A DNA stretch of 64,000 bases from Catellatospora coxensis. Lineage in GTDB: Bacteria; Actinomycetota; Actinomycetes; Mycobacteriales; Micromonosporaceae. The stretch covers positions 31,776-95,775 of the forward strand of contig NZ_BONI01000032.1 of the NCBI RefSeq assembly GCF_016862635.1, in the 5' to 3' direction. Positions 55,034 to 63,961 of the stretch are shown here, piece by piece; position 1 is the first letter of the stretch, and each line of letters starts with the position of its first letter. A program made the position numbers and the translations under genes. The notes beneath the pieces are model-generated. The model was given only the letters and a program-made list of their open reading frames with translations. It was not told the origin of the DNA and made no database searches.

Positions 55034-56035
55034 TCAGGCGGCGGGGCGTTTTTCGGTGGGGGTGGGGGTTGAGGTGCGGGGGGTGCGGGGGGTGGGGACG
55101 CGGGGGGTGCGGGTGGGGCGTTTGGGCGGGAGGAGCGGGGCCAGGCCGGTGACCAGGGTGGAGACGAGTTCGGCGGCGTGGCGGCCGTCGGGGTCGTGGT
55201 CGGGGTCGAAGACGGTCAGCTCCATGCCGAGGCAGTCGGGGGTGTTGACCAGGCCGGTCAGCAGCAACTCCAGCTCGGTGAGGGCGATGCCGCCGGGTTC
55301 GGGGGCGTCGACGGCGGGCATGACCGCGGGGTCGAGCACGTCCACGTCGATGTGCAGCCAGTAGCCGGCGCAGTCGGCCAGCCGCTCGCGGGCCCACTGC
55401 GCCGTACGGCGGGCGCCCTCGGCGCGCAGCGCGGTCGACGGGCGGGTGGCGAACCCGGCCGCCTGCAGGTCCAGGCGGTACTCGTCGTGCTCGCGGATGC
55501 CGAGCACGACCACGTCCGTGTCGCGGAAGTACGGCCGGCGGCCCTCGATCCCGGCCAGCTCGGTCTGGCCCCGGCCGGTGACCAGGGCGAGGTCCTCGCC
55601 CGCGGCCGCGCCGACGTACGGCGCGTTGCCGGGGTGCCGGAAGTCGGAGTGCCCGTCCACGAAGACCAGCCCGATCCGGCCGCCGACCTCCTCGCCGAGC
55701 CGCCGCATGGCCAGCGCCGAGCCGAGCAGGATCGAGCAGTCCCCGCCGAGCACCAGCGGGAACTCCCCGCCGTCGACGATCGCCCCGATCCGCTCCGCGA
55801 GCCGCACGCTGTACGAGTGGATCTGCAGCGCGTGCGCCACCCCGTCGCCGGGCCGCCAGTCGCCGGGGTCGTACCGGGGCGGGGTGAGGCAGCCGGCGTC
55901 GCGCGCGTCGAGCCGGGTCAGCAGCTTCTTGTCCCGTAGCGCGCCCGGCGCCTTGGCACAGCCGGGCACGGAGGTCTCGGTCGGCGGGCGCAGGCCCAGG
56001 TTCGACGGCGCGTCGAGAACCGCGATGCGGCGCAT
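55034..56035 (-). CDS. Arginase/agmatinase (ureohydrolase) family protein
   Basis: 333 residues. Binuclear Mn hydrolases that cleave guanidino groups. Metal motifs: GGDCS (about 100-104, family GGDHS, so the first His ligand is Cys), DGHSDF (D-x-H-x-D) and DVDVLDPAVMPAVD. The Cys variant occurs in a subgroup whose substrate is not established. The last ~30 residues are a Thr/Pro/Arg-rich repeat tail. ATG 56035 has GGGAGAGG directly upstream; the earlier in-frame start at 56056 is less likely. Confidence 0.85.
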   Translation of the reverse strand: MRRIAVLDAPSNLGLRPPTETSVPGCAKAPGALRDKKLLTRLDARDAGCLTPPRYDPGDWRPGDGVAHALQIHSYSVRLAERIGAIVDGGEFPLVLGGDCSILLGSALAMRRLGEEVGGRIGLVFVDGHSDFRHPGNAPYVGAAAGEDLALVTGRGQTELAGIEGRRPYFRDTDVVVLGIREHDEYRLDLQAAGFATRPSTALRAEGARRTAQWARERLADCAGYWLHIDVDVLDPAVMPAVDAPEPGGIALTELELLLTGLVNTPDCLGMELTVFDPDHDPDGRHAAELVSTLVTGLAPLLPPKRPTRTPRVPTPRTPRTSTPTPTEKRPAA

Positions 56036-56125
56036 ACCTCTCCCCCCTGGCCTCATGCACGCTGGTGGGGAAGTTCCCGGCGGCCCACCGTGCGGGGGGC
56101 CGTCCGGGACGGGCCACTAGCGGTT

Positions 56126-57070
56126 CTAGAACAAAGCGCTGGCCAGGGCACGCCGCGCGGCCGCCACCGCGGGGTCGTCCGGGCCGGCGACGGCGAACAG
56201 CGACACGAGGTGCTGGCGCACCGTCTCCCGATCGTCACCGTAGACGCGGCGCACCAGATTGACCAGCCGCTGATACGCCTGCTCTGCCTGACCGCCCAGC
56301 ACCTCGACATCGGCCGCTTTCAGCTGCGCGGCCAGATCGTCGGGCGCGGCGTCGGCGGCGGCCACGGCTGCCTGCGGGTCCACCCCGGCGACCCGCTTGG
56401 CCAGCACGACCTGGGCCAGCCCGGCCTCGGCCGCGGCGTCCTTCGGCGAGTCCGACAAGATCTTGCGGTACGCCTTCTCGGCCTCGTCGAGGTCACCCAT
56501 CATCAGGGCGTCGTCGGCCGCCTCCAGGCGCGGGTCGTCGGGCACGGCCACCTCGACCCCGCCCGCCCGCAGCACCGCGTCCAGCCACTGCCGCAGCTGC
56601 GCGGGCGGCACCGGACCGGCGAACGCGTCGATCGGCTGCCCGCCCACGACGGCGTACACCGTCGGCACGCTCTGCACCCGGAACATGGCCGCCAGCCGCG
56701 GATCGGCCTGCGCGTTCACCCGCGCGAGCACCCAGCTGCCGCCGTCGGCCGCGTTGAACTGCGCCAGCGCGTCGGCCAGCTGCTCCACCTCGGGATATCC
56801 CGGGGCCAGGAACGCCACCACCACGGGTGTGGCCATCGACCGCTGCAGCACCTCGTCCTGCACGTTGGCCTCGGTCACGTCCACCACGTGACCGCCCCCC
56901 GCGGGCGCCCCGGGAAAGCCGCCGCCGCCGTTACCGCCGTCACCAGGACCGGCCTGGCTCGCCGCGGGCGCGGCCGGGGTCGCTGCGGCCTGCTGACTGC
57001 GCGCAGCCAGCGCGCCGAGATCCACCGCGCCACGCGTGAAGATCGACTGTCCGGGTCGGAGATCGCTCAT
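56126..57070 (-). CDS. Thioredoxin-fold protein without active Cys plus TPR-like domain (CnoX/YbbN-like)
   Basis: 314 residues. After a Gly/Ala/Pro-rich N-terminal segment, a thioredoxin domain (about 65-170) ends with the expected cis-Pro loop VPTVYAVVGGQ, but the WCxxC site reads FLAPGYPEVE, so it has no redox activity. The C-terminal half (about 180-314) is a TPR-like helical domain. This is the layout of YbbN/CnoX co-chaperones that hold unfolded proteins and hand them to GroEL or DnaK. ATG 57070 is the family start. Confidence 0.87.
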   Translation of the reverse strand: MSDLRPGQSIFTRGAVDLGALAARSQQAAATPAAPAASQAGPGDGGNGGGGFPGAPAGGGHVVDVTEANVQDEVLQRSMATPVVVAFLAPGYPEVEQLADALAQFNAADGGSWVLARVNAQADPRLAAMFRVQSVPTVYAVVGGQPIDAFAGPVPPAQLRQWLDAVLRAGGVEVAVPDDPRLEAADDALMMGDLDEAEKAYRKILSDSPKDAAAEAGLAQVVLAKRVAGVDPQAAVAAADAAPDDLAAQLKAADVEVLGGQAEQAYQRLVNLVRRVYGDDRETVRQHLVSLFAVAGPDDPAVAAARRALASALF

Positions 57071-57134
57071 GGTTACCCAGTCTCCCACGCCCGTAACAAT
57101 CCCCCCGCAAAGGTCCCGCCCCACCCATAGATCA

Positions 57135-57209
57135 CGACGATCTTGCGTGAACTGTTGCCTTTTTGCCCGGTACGCCCGTGTCGTACCCACAGTTCACGCA
57201 AGATCGTCG
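57135..57209. repeat. Palindromic element B, copy 3
   Basis: Perfect 21-bp outer arms (57135-57155 and 57189-57209) enclosing an inner GGTACG / CGTACC stem (57169-57174, 57182-57187), the same inner stem as copy 2. Lies between the acyl-CoA mutase and the thioredoxin-like gene, both on the minus strand. Confidence 0.9.
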
Positions 57210-57220
57210 CCGCGATGGGG

Positions 57221-58894
57221 TCAGAAGCGGGCGGGCTCGCGGTAGACGCCCCATTCGGCGCGCAAGGCGTCGCAGATTTCGCCGAGGGTGGCTTCGGCGC
57301 GGCAGGCGTCGAGCATGGCGGGGACCATGTTGGCGCTTGTGCGGGAGACGTCGATCATCTTTTTGAGGGCTGCGTCGACGGTGGCCTGGTCGCGGTCGGT
57401 GCGGCGGGCCTGGAGGAGTTTGACCTGCTCGCGTTCCACCTCGTGGGAGACGCGCATGATCTCGAGGTCCTTGGCGATGGTGCCGGTGTGGCAGTTGACG
57501 CCGACGATGCGCTTGTGGCCCTCCTCGAGGGCGCGCTGGTAGATGTAGGCGGAGTCGGCGATCTCGGAGGTGAACCAGCCGTCCTCGATGCCCCTGAGGA
57601 TGCCGCTGGTGATGGTGCCGTCGGTGCCGCGGTCCTTGATGCGCTGGAAGATGGCCTCGGCCTCGGCCTCGATCTTGTCGGTGAGGGCCTCGACGTACCA
57701 GGAGCCACCGAGCGGGTCGGCGACGTTGACGATGCCGGTCTCCTCCATGAGGACCTGCTGGGTCCGCAGGGCGATCTCGGCGGACTCGTCGGTGGGCAGG
57801 GCGAGGGTCTCGTCCAGGGCGTTGGTGTGCAGGGAGTTGGTGCCGCCGAGCACGGCCGACAGGGCTTCGACGGCGGTGCGGACCACGTTGTTGACGGGCT
57901 GCTGGGCGGTCAGCGAGACGCCGGCGGTCTGCGTGTGGAAGCGCAGCCACTGCGCCTTCTCGCTCGTCGCGCCGTACACGTCACGCATCCAGCGGGCCCA
58001 GATGCGGCGGGCGGCGCGGAACTTCGCGATCTCCTCGAAGAAGTCGACGTGCGCGTCGAAGAAGAAGCTCAGGCCGGGGGCGAAGACGTTGACGTCCAGG
58101 CCGCGGGACAGGCCCAGCTCGACGTAGCCGAAGCCGTCGGCCAGGGTGTACGCCAGCTCCTGCGCGGCCGTCGCGCCCGCCTCGCGGATGTGGTAGCCCG
58201 ACACCGACAGCGGCTTGTACTTCGGGATCTCGTGCGCGCAGTACTCCATCAGGTCGCCGATGAGGCGCAGGTGCGGCTCGGGGTCGAACAGCCACTCCTT
58301 CTGCGCGATGTACTCCTTGAAGATGTCGGTCTGCAGGGTGCCGTCGAGCTTGCTCAGGTCGGCGCCCTGGCGCTCGGCGGCGACCAGGTACATGCAGAAC
58401 ACCGGCACGGCCGGGCCCGAGATGGTCATCGAGGTGGTGACCTTCTGCAGGTCGATGCCGCCGAACAGCACGTCCATGTCGGCGGCCGAGTCGATGGCCA
58501 CGCCGCAGTGGCCGACCTCGCCCAGCGAGCGGCCGTCGTCGGAGTCGCGGCCCATCAGGGTCGGCATGTCGAAGGCGACCGACAGGCCGCCGCCGCCCGC
58601 GCCGAGGATCAGCTTGTAGCGCTCGTTGGTCTGCACCGCGTTGCCGAAGCCGGCGAACTGGCGGATGGTCCAGGTGCGGCCCCGGTAGCCGGTCGGGTAC
58701 AGGCCGCGGGTGAACGGGAACTCGCCGGGCCAGCCGATACGCTCGAAGCCCGGGTAGTCGACGCCCTCGGCGGGGCCGTACAGCGGCTCGACCTCGACCC
58801 CGCTGAGCGTGGTGAAGTCCGCGTGGCGCTTGTGCGCCTTGTCGTACCGCTGCTGCCAGCGCTCGCGACCGGCGGCGATCTCGTTCGCGTCCAC
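57221..58894 (-). CDS. Acyl-CoA mutase large subunit (methylmalonyl-CoA mutase family)
   Basis: 557 residues covering the substrate barrel only. Motifs: GRTWTIRQFAGFGNAVQTNE, LSVAFDMPTLMGRDSDD, DVTTSMTISGPA-type sequence, YKPLSVSGYHIREAGATAAQ, FRAARRIWARWMRDVYGA and RFHTQTAGVSLTAQQPVNN. The C-terminal B12 domain of full MCM is absent, so a small B12-binding subunit must be encoded elsewhere, as in isobutyryl- or 2-hydroxyisobutyryl-CoA mutases. The exact substrate cannot be fixed. GTG 58894 has GGGAGG upstream. Confidence 0.9.
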   Translation of the reverse strand: MDANEIAAGRERWQQRYDKAHKRHADFTTLSGVEVEPLYGPAEGVDYPGFERIGWPGEFPFTRGLYPTGYRGRTWTIRQFAGFGNAVQTNERYKLILGAGGGGLSVAFDMPTLMGRDSDDGRSLGEVGHCGVAIDSAADMDVLFGGIDLQKVTTSMTISGPAVPVFCMYLVAAERQGADLSKLDGTLQTDIFKEYIAQKEWLFDPEPHLRLIGDLMEYCAHEIPKYKPLSVSGYHIREAGATAAQELAYTLADGFGYVELGLSRGLDVNVFAPGLSFFFDAHVDFFEEIAKFRAARRIWARWMRDVYGATSEKAQWLRFHTQTAGVSLTAQQPVNNVVRTAVEALSAVLGGTNSLHTNALDETLALPTDESAEIALRTQQVLMEETGIVNVADPLGGSWYVEALTDKIEAEAEAIFQRIKDRGTDGTITSGILRGIEDGWFTSEIADSAYIYQRALEEGHKRIVGVNCHTGTIAKDLEIMRVSHEVEREQVKLLQARRTDRDQATVDAALKKMIDVSRTSANMVPAMLDACRAEATLGEICDALRAEWGVYREPARF

Positions 58895-59177
58895 GTTTCC
58901 TCCCGGGGTCTGCTACCTGGATCACAGGATTTCGAGCACAGCGTAGCCCGATTGCCTGAACGATCGCTCAGCCAGTCGCTACCCGCCGGTCACATCGCGG
59001 CGCTCCCCCGGACCACACGCGCACAGGTCACGGGCCGTTCAGTGGCTGTTTACTTGACCCGTCCCGCCCTGTTATCTTCTGGCCCACCATGGCCGCGGGC
59101 CGCCTCTGGCCCGCGCGTCCCGGAGCGGGCGGCCCGAAGGCCCATCGCCCCAGGTGAACGCACACGAGGGGGAGCCT
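58895..59177. other. Divergent intergenic region between mutase and glycerophosphotransferase
   Basis: 283 bp without a gene. It contains a TetR-like dyad at 58956-58971 and an AT-richer stretch near 59049-59080 that probably holds the plus-strand promoter, but no hexamer pair with normal spacing was found. Confidence 0.45.
58956..58971. promoter_or_regulatory. TetR-type operator candidate upstream of acyl-CoA mutase
   Basis: CTGAACGATCGCTCAG is a 16-bp dyad with one mismatched pair and an NACGATCGNN centre typical of TetR-family sites. It lies 62 bp upstream of the mutase start, just ahead of a TACGCT -10 candidate. Confidence 0.45.
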
Positions 59178-60437
59178 GTGCCGATGCTGCGCCGGATGCG
59201 GTCGATCAGCGCCAAGGCCCGCCGCGTGACCCGCCAGCCGAGCCGCGCCCTCAAGTACGCGCTCTACCGCGCGCAGCTGCGCCTGCCGCTGGACGAGCAG
59301 CTCGCCGTGTACTCCGCGTACTGGAACGCGGCCTACAGCTGCAACCCGGCCGCGATCTACGAGAAGGCCCGCGAGCTCGCCCCGCACATCCGCGGCGTAT
59401 GGGTCGTCAAGGCCGACCGGGTGCGGAACATCCCGGCCGGCGTCGACTACGTGGTCGAGGAGTCCCCGGCGTACTTCCGGGCGATGGCCCGCGCCAAGTA
59501 CTTCATCAGCAACGCGAACTTCCCCGAGTACGTCGTCAAGCGGCCGGGCTCGGTGGTCGTGCTGACCCATCACGGCACCCCGCTCAAGCTCATGGGCCTG
59601 GACGGGCTCACCTTCGCCGGGCGCGACGGCACGGGCAGCGCCGAGCTGCGCAAGGTCGTGGCCAAGTGGGACTACAGCATCGCGGCCAACCCCTTCTCCA
59701 CGCAGGCCTGGAACACCGCCTTCCCGGGACGCTACGAGTCGCTGGAGTACGGCTACCCGCGCAACGACATCCTGGTGAACGCGAAGCCGGAGCACGGCGA
59801 GCGGGTGCGGGCCGAGCTGGGCATCGCCCCCGGCCAGCGGGCCGTGCTCTACGCGCCTACGCACCGCGGCGGCAACGCCGGCAAGGCCTCGGTCTACCTC
59901 GACGTCGCCGCGCTGGCCGAGTCGCTGGGCCCGGACGCCGTGGTGCTGACCCGCTCGCACTACTTCTACGAGGACCGGCCCTCGGCCGCGGCCGGGGCGG
60001 CCCGGGTCATCGACGTGACCAGCCACCCCCGGGTCGAGGACCTGTACCTGGCCGCCGACGTGCTGATCACGGACTACTCGTCGACCATGTTCGACTTCGC
60101 GGTGCTGGACCGGCCGATCGCCGTCTACGCGTCGGACTGGTCGTACTACAAGCGCTCGCGCGGCGCGTACTTCGACATCGCCGAGGAGCACCCGGGCGTC
60201 TTCGCCACGACCCAGGAGCAGCTGTTCGACCTGTTCGCCTCCGACGCGGTCGACGGCGAGGACGCGCGGCGGCGGCGGGCGGCGTTCCGGGAGCGCTTCT
60301 GCGCCCTGGAGGACGGCCGGGCCGCCGAGCGCGTGGTGCGCCGGGTGCTGCTCGGCGAGCAGGTCGACCACCGTCCCGCGGCCGCACCGCGCGTGCCCCG
60401 CCAGACCACCCCGGCCGACCAGCCCGCCCTCTCCTGA
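59178..60437 (+). CDS. CDP-glycerol glycerophosphotransferase (TagB/TagF-like)
   Basis: 419 residues. Polymerises or primes glycerol-phosphate (teichoic-acid-like) chains using CDP-glycerol. The C-terminal glycosyltransferase-like domain shows LTHHGTPLKLMG (catalytic His), SIAANPFSTQAW, YGYPRNDIL, LYAPTHRGG and LITDYSSTMFDFAVLDRPI, all typical of the family. N-terminal residues 1-60 are basic and probably membrane-associated. GTG 59178 follows GAGGGGGAG; GTG 59154 and ATG 59184 are alternatives. No other teichoic acid genes adjoin. Confidence 0.9.
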   Translation: MPMLRRMRSISAKARRVTRQPSRALKYALYRAQLRLPLDEQLAVYSAYWNAAYSCNPAAIYEKARELAPHIRGVWVVKADRVRNIPAGVDYVVEESPAYFRAMARAKYFISNANFPEYVVKRPGSVVVLTHHGTPLKLMGLDGLTFAGRDGTGSAELRKVVAKWDYSIAANPFSTQAWNTAFPGRYESLEYGYPRNDILVNAKPEHGERVRAELGIAPGQRAVLYAPTHRGGNAGKASVYLDVAALAESLGPDAVVLTRSHYFYEDRPSAAAGAARVIDVTSHPRVEDLYLAADVLITDYSSTMFDFAVLDRPIAVYASDWSYYKRSRGAYFDIAEEHPGVFATTQEQLFDLFASDAVDGEDARRRRAAFRERFCALEDGRAAERVVRRVLLGEQVDHRPAAAPRVPRQTTPADQPALS

Positions 60438-60467
60438 CCCCACCCCGACCGCCGGGCCGCCCGTCAA

Positions 60468-60542
60468 GATCGCTCGACTTGCCGGGCACCTGTGCGTGTC
60501 TTGGGCGCGCTTTCGCCCACCTGCCTGGCAAGTCGAACGATC
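60468..60542. repeat. Palindromic element E
   Basis: Outer arms 60468-60488 and 60522-60542 (19 of 21 paired; core TCGACTTGCC / GGCAAGTCGA), enclosing TGGGCG / CGCCCA (60502-60507, 60514-60519). Between two plus-strand genes. Single copy here, same nested layout as family B. Confidence 0.82.
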
Positions 60543-60563
60543 ATCCGGCCGCGCCGGGCGGTC

Positions 60564-60623
60564 GCACGATCGTGCGCGACTCTTTCATAGTGGTGAATAC
60601 TTCGTTACCATCCGGTACACGAA
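60564..60623. promoter_or_regulatory. Operator-like dyads upstream of the acylase gene
   Basis: Perfect dyad GCACGATCGTGC (60564-60575) and an imperfect one, TTCGTTACC (60601-60609) with GGTACACGAA (60614-60623). Both sit in the probable promoter zone 115-175 bp upstream of the acylase start. Confidence 0.4.
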
Positions 60624-60736
60624 ATTGCTTCACGTAAGTGCGTCGGCGGCGGACATGTCGCGTCAGGCTGCGCGTGGGCCTGCTGTCCGATGCGGATCAG
60701 CGGCCCCGTCCCCGTCCTGCCGAAGGGATCCACCCC

Positions 60737-63700
60737 ATGTCCCGACGCGCCACCGTCCCCCATGCCCGGGTCAAACGCCCCCTCGCCGCCACCTTCGCAC
60801 TGGTCACGGCCGGTGCGTTCGCGACGTTCGTGCCCGCCGCGGCGCCCGCCGCCGCGGCCGTGCTCGCCCCGAACGACTACTGCCTCGCGGAGTGCTCCGA
60901 CATCCTGCCGCCCGGCCAGAACGGCAACGCCACCCTCGTCGACATCCTCGGCCACCAGGCGTTCGGCACCCGGCCCGCGCACTCGGCCGACCAGCTCGAC
61001 CGGTACGCCAACCTCGTCTACAACTACGCCGGGCTCACCGACGAGCAGATCCCGTCGTACTTCAACGACGCCTCCTTCGGCGTGCCCGCCGGGCAGGTCG
61101 AGCGCAGCTACTCCCCCCGCTCCGACGTGACCGTGGTGCGCGACAAGGCCACCGGCACGCCGCACGTCACCGGCACCACCCGGGCCGGGACCATGTTCGG
61201 GGCCGGTTACGCCGGGGCCGAGGACCGGCTGTTCACCATGGACCTGCTGCGCCACGTCGGCCGCGGCACGCTCACCCCGTTCGCGGGCGGCGCGGCGGGC
61301 AACCGCTCGCTGGAGCAGAGCGTGTGGCGCAACGCCCCGTACACCGAGGCCGACCTCCAAGCGCAGGTCAACGCCCTGCAGAACCTCGGCGCCCGGGGCG
61401 CGCAGCTCTACACCGACGTGCAGAACTACATCGCGGGCGTGAACGCGTACATCGCCAAGTGCATGGCCGACCGCAACTGCCCCGGCGAGTACGTGCTCAC
61501 CGGCCACCTCGACGCGATCACGAACGCGGGCGGCCCGGTGCAGTTCACGATGACCGACCTGATCGCCATCGCGGGCGTGGTCGGCGGCCTGTTCGGCGGC
61601 GGGGGCGGCGGCGAGATGGAGTCCGCGCTGGTCCGGGTGGCCGCGCGGGCCCGCTACGGCGCGGTCGAGGGCGACGCGGTGTGGAACGCGTTCCGCAGCC
61701 GCACCGACCCCGAGGCCGTGCTGACCGTGCACGACGGCACGAGCTTCCCGTACGGCGCGGCCGACGACAACGCCGCCGGAGTCGTGCTGCCGGACGCGGG
61801 TTCGGCCGTGGCCGAACCGGTCGTCACCAACCCCACCGGCTCGGCGAACAGCTCCGTCACCGCGCAGTCCGACATCGCCGCGGCCCTGGGCAGCCTCCGG
61901 ATCGGCAACAAGAGCAAGGGCATGTCCAACGCCGCGGTGATCTCGGCCGCGCATTCGGCGACCGGCCACCCGATCGCCGTGTTCGGGCCGCAGACCGGCT
62001 ACTTCTCCCCGCAGCTGCTCATGGTGCAGGAGCTGCAGGGCCCCGGCATCAGCGCGCGCGGCGCGGCGTTCGCCGGGCTCAACCTGTATGTGCTGCTCGG
62101 CCGCGGGCAGGACTACGCGTGGAGCGCCACCTCGGCGGCCCACGACATCACCGACACGTACTCCCTGCCGCTGTGCACCACCGACGGCAGCACCCCGACG
62201 CTGAGCAGCAACAAGTACCTGTACCGGGGTGTCTGCACCGCGATGGAGGAGCTGTCGCACACCAACGCGTGGACGCCGACGACCGCCGACGGCACCGCCG
62301 CCGGGTCGTACAAGCTGGTCACGTACCGCACCAAGTTCGGCCTGGTCGCCTGGCGCGGCACCGTCGGCGGCGCGCCGCACGCGTTCACCCGGCTGCGCTC
62401 GACCTACCGCCACGAGGCCGACTCCGCGATCGGCTTCCAGATGTTCAACGACCCCGCCGCGATGGGCACCCCCGCCGACTTCAAGACCGCGGCGGGCAAC
62501 GTCGGCTACTCGTTCAACTGGTTCTACGTGAACTCGACCGACACCGCCTACTTCATGTCCGGCAGCAACCCGCAGCGCGCCGCGGGGCACAACCCCAACC
62601 TTCCGGTACGCGGCGACGCGGCGTACGAATGGCTGGGTTACCAGCCCGACACCAACAACGCGACCTGGGCGGCCAACGCCACCCACCCGCAGTCGGTGAA
62701 CCAGGACTACTACGTCAGCTGGAACAACCGGCAGGCCAAGGACTTCGGCGCGGCCGACGGCGACTTCAGCTTCGGCTCGGTGCACCGCGGCGACCTGCTC
62801 GACGCCCCGGTCAAGGCGGCGCTGGCGAGCGGGCACAGGTTCACCCGCGCCTCGCTGACCAGCCTCGTCGAGAACGCCGGGGTCACCGACCTGCGCGGCT
62901 GGAAGGTGCTCGACGACCTGCTCCGGGTCATCGAGAGCCAGGCCGTCAGCGATGCCACGCTGGCCGCCGCCGTCGCCAAGCTCAAGGCCTGGCAGCAGGC
63001 CGGCGCCCGGCGCGTGGAGACCACCCCCGGCTCCAAGGTGTACGCCCACGCCGACGCGATCCGCATCTTCGACGCCTGGTGGCCGCTGCTGGTGAGCGGC
63101 CAGTTCCAGGGCGCGCTCGGCAACGGCCTCTACCAGGCACTGGTCGACGCCATGTCGATCAACGAGTCGCCGTCCGGCGGCCAGAACGGTCCCGGCTCCA
63201 GCCTGCCCGGCTCGCTCAACTCGGCCCAGGCCCACAAGGGCTCCTCCTTCCAGCACGGCTGGTGGGGGTACGTCGAGAAGGACGTCCGGACCGTGCTCGG
63301 CGACCCGGTCGCGGGCGGGCTCGGCCGCACGTACTGCGGCAACGGGGTGCTCAGCGCCTGCCGCACCGTGCTGCTGTCGACGCTCGGCACCGCGAACGGG
63401 CAGGCCGCGAGCGCGGTCTACCCCGGTGACGAGCACTGCGCGGCCGGGGACCAGTGGTGCGCCGACGCGATCCTGCAGTCGGCGCTCGGCGGCATCACCG
63501 CGCCGCTGACCGCCTGGCAGAACCGGCCCACGTACCAGCAGGTGGTGTCGTTCCCGGCCAAGCGGGGTCAGGACATCACCAACCTGGCCCAGGGCCGCCC
63601 GGTCTCGGCCAACGGCAGCCAGCTGTTCTACCCCGTCGGCAACGCCGTCGACGGCAACCCGACCACGCGCTGGAGCAGCAGCTACGCCGACAGCCGGCAG

Positions 63701-63961
63701 ATCACCGTCGACCTGGGCAGCGTACGCAGCGTCGGCCGGACGATCCTGCGCTGGGAGGCGGCGTACGGGCGCTCGTACCGCATCGACGTCTCCACCGACG
63801 GCAGCACCTGGACCACCGCCTGGTCCACCACCACCGGCAACGGCTCCGTCGACAACAACACCTTCACCCCCGTCAACGCCCGCTACATCCGCATGCAGGG
63901 CATCCAACGCGCCACCACCTACGGCTACTCCCTCTGGGAATTCGAGGTCTACAGCCACTGA
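60737..63961 (+). CDS. Secreted penicillin-acylase family Ntn hydrolase with F5/8-type C domain
   Basis: 1074 residues. Signal peptide (cleavage near PAAAAV, about 42). The alpha-chain part includes VRDKATGTPHVTGTTRAGTM and GYAGAEDRLFTMDLLRHVGR. The autocatalytic cut is expected before Ser397 (GMSNAAVISAAHSATG), which becomes the beta-chain N-terminal nucleophile. Further beta-chain sequence has YAWSATSAAHDITDTY and SFNWFYVNS. The last ~125 residues are a discoidin (F5/8 type C) carbohydrate-binding domain: NAVDGNPTTRWSS, ITVDLGS, YIRMQG. Probably an amide hydrolase acting on acyl homoserine lactones, beta-lactams or lipopeptides outside the cell. ATG 60737 follows GAAGGGA. Confidence 0.9.
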   Translation: MSRRATVPHARVKRPLAATFALVTAGAFATFVPAAAPAAAAVLAPNDYCLAECSDILPPGQNGNATLVDILGHQAFGTRPAHSADQLDRYANLVYNYAGLTDEQIPSYFNDASFGVPAGQVERSYSPRSDVTVVRDKATGTPHVTGTTRAGTMFGAGYAGAEDRLFTMDLLRHVGRGTLTPFAGGAAGNRSLEQSVWRNAPYTEADLQAQVNALQNLGARGAQLYTDVQNYIAGVNAYIAKCMADRNCPGEYVLTGHLDAITNAGGPVQFTMTDLIAIAGVVGGLFGGGGGGEMESALVRVAARARYGAVEGDAVWNAFRSRTDPEAVLTVHDGTSFPYGAADDNAAGVVLPDAGSAVAEPVVTNPTGSANSSVTAQSDIAAALGSLRIGNKSKGMSNAAVISAAHSATGHPIAVFGPQTGYFSPQLLMVQELQGPGISARGAAFAGLNLYVLLGRGQDYAWSATSAAHDITDTYSLPLCTTDGSTPTLSSNKYLYRGVCTAMEELSHTNAWTPTTADGTAAGSYKLVTYRTKFGLVAWRGTVGGAPHAFTRLRSTYRHEADSAIGFQMFNDPAAMGTPADFKTAAGNVGYSFNWFYVNSTDTAYFMSGSNPQRAAGHNPNLPVRGDAAYEWLGYQPDTNNATWAANATHPQSVNQDYYVSWNNRQAKDFGAADGDFSFGSVHRGDLLDAPVKAALASGHRFTRASLTSLVENAGVTDLRGWKVLDDLLRVIESQAVSDATLAAAVAKLKAWQQAGARRVETTPGSKVYAHADAIRIFDAWWPLLVSGQFQGALGNGLYQALVDAMSINESPSGGQNGPGSSLPGSLNSAQAHKGSSFQHGWWGYVEKDVRTVLGDPVAGGLGRTYCGNGVLSACRTVLLSTLGTANGQAASAVYPGDEHCAAGDQWCADAILQSALGGITAPLTAWQNRPTYQQVVSFPAKRGQDITNLAQGRPVSANGSQLFYPVGNAVDGNPTTRWSSSYADSRQITVDLGSVRSVGRTILRWEAAYGRSYRIDVSTDGSTWTTAWSTTTGNGSVDNNTFTPVNARYIRMQGIQRATTYGYSLWEFEVYSH

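Larger units (their letters stand above)
60438..60736. other. Intergenic region with element E and acylase promoter
   Basis: 299 bp without a gene: element E at 60468-60542, dyads at 60564-60575 and 60601-60623, and AT-rich sequence typical of a promoter around 60580-60640. Confidence 0.55.

Noticed and set aside
18203..57209. Family B copies as phage attachment or transposon end sequences
   Set aside because: They have no flanking target duplications that I could see, no adjacent recombinase, and each copy is a complete self-contained palindrome.
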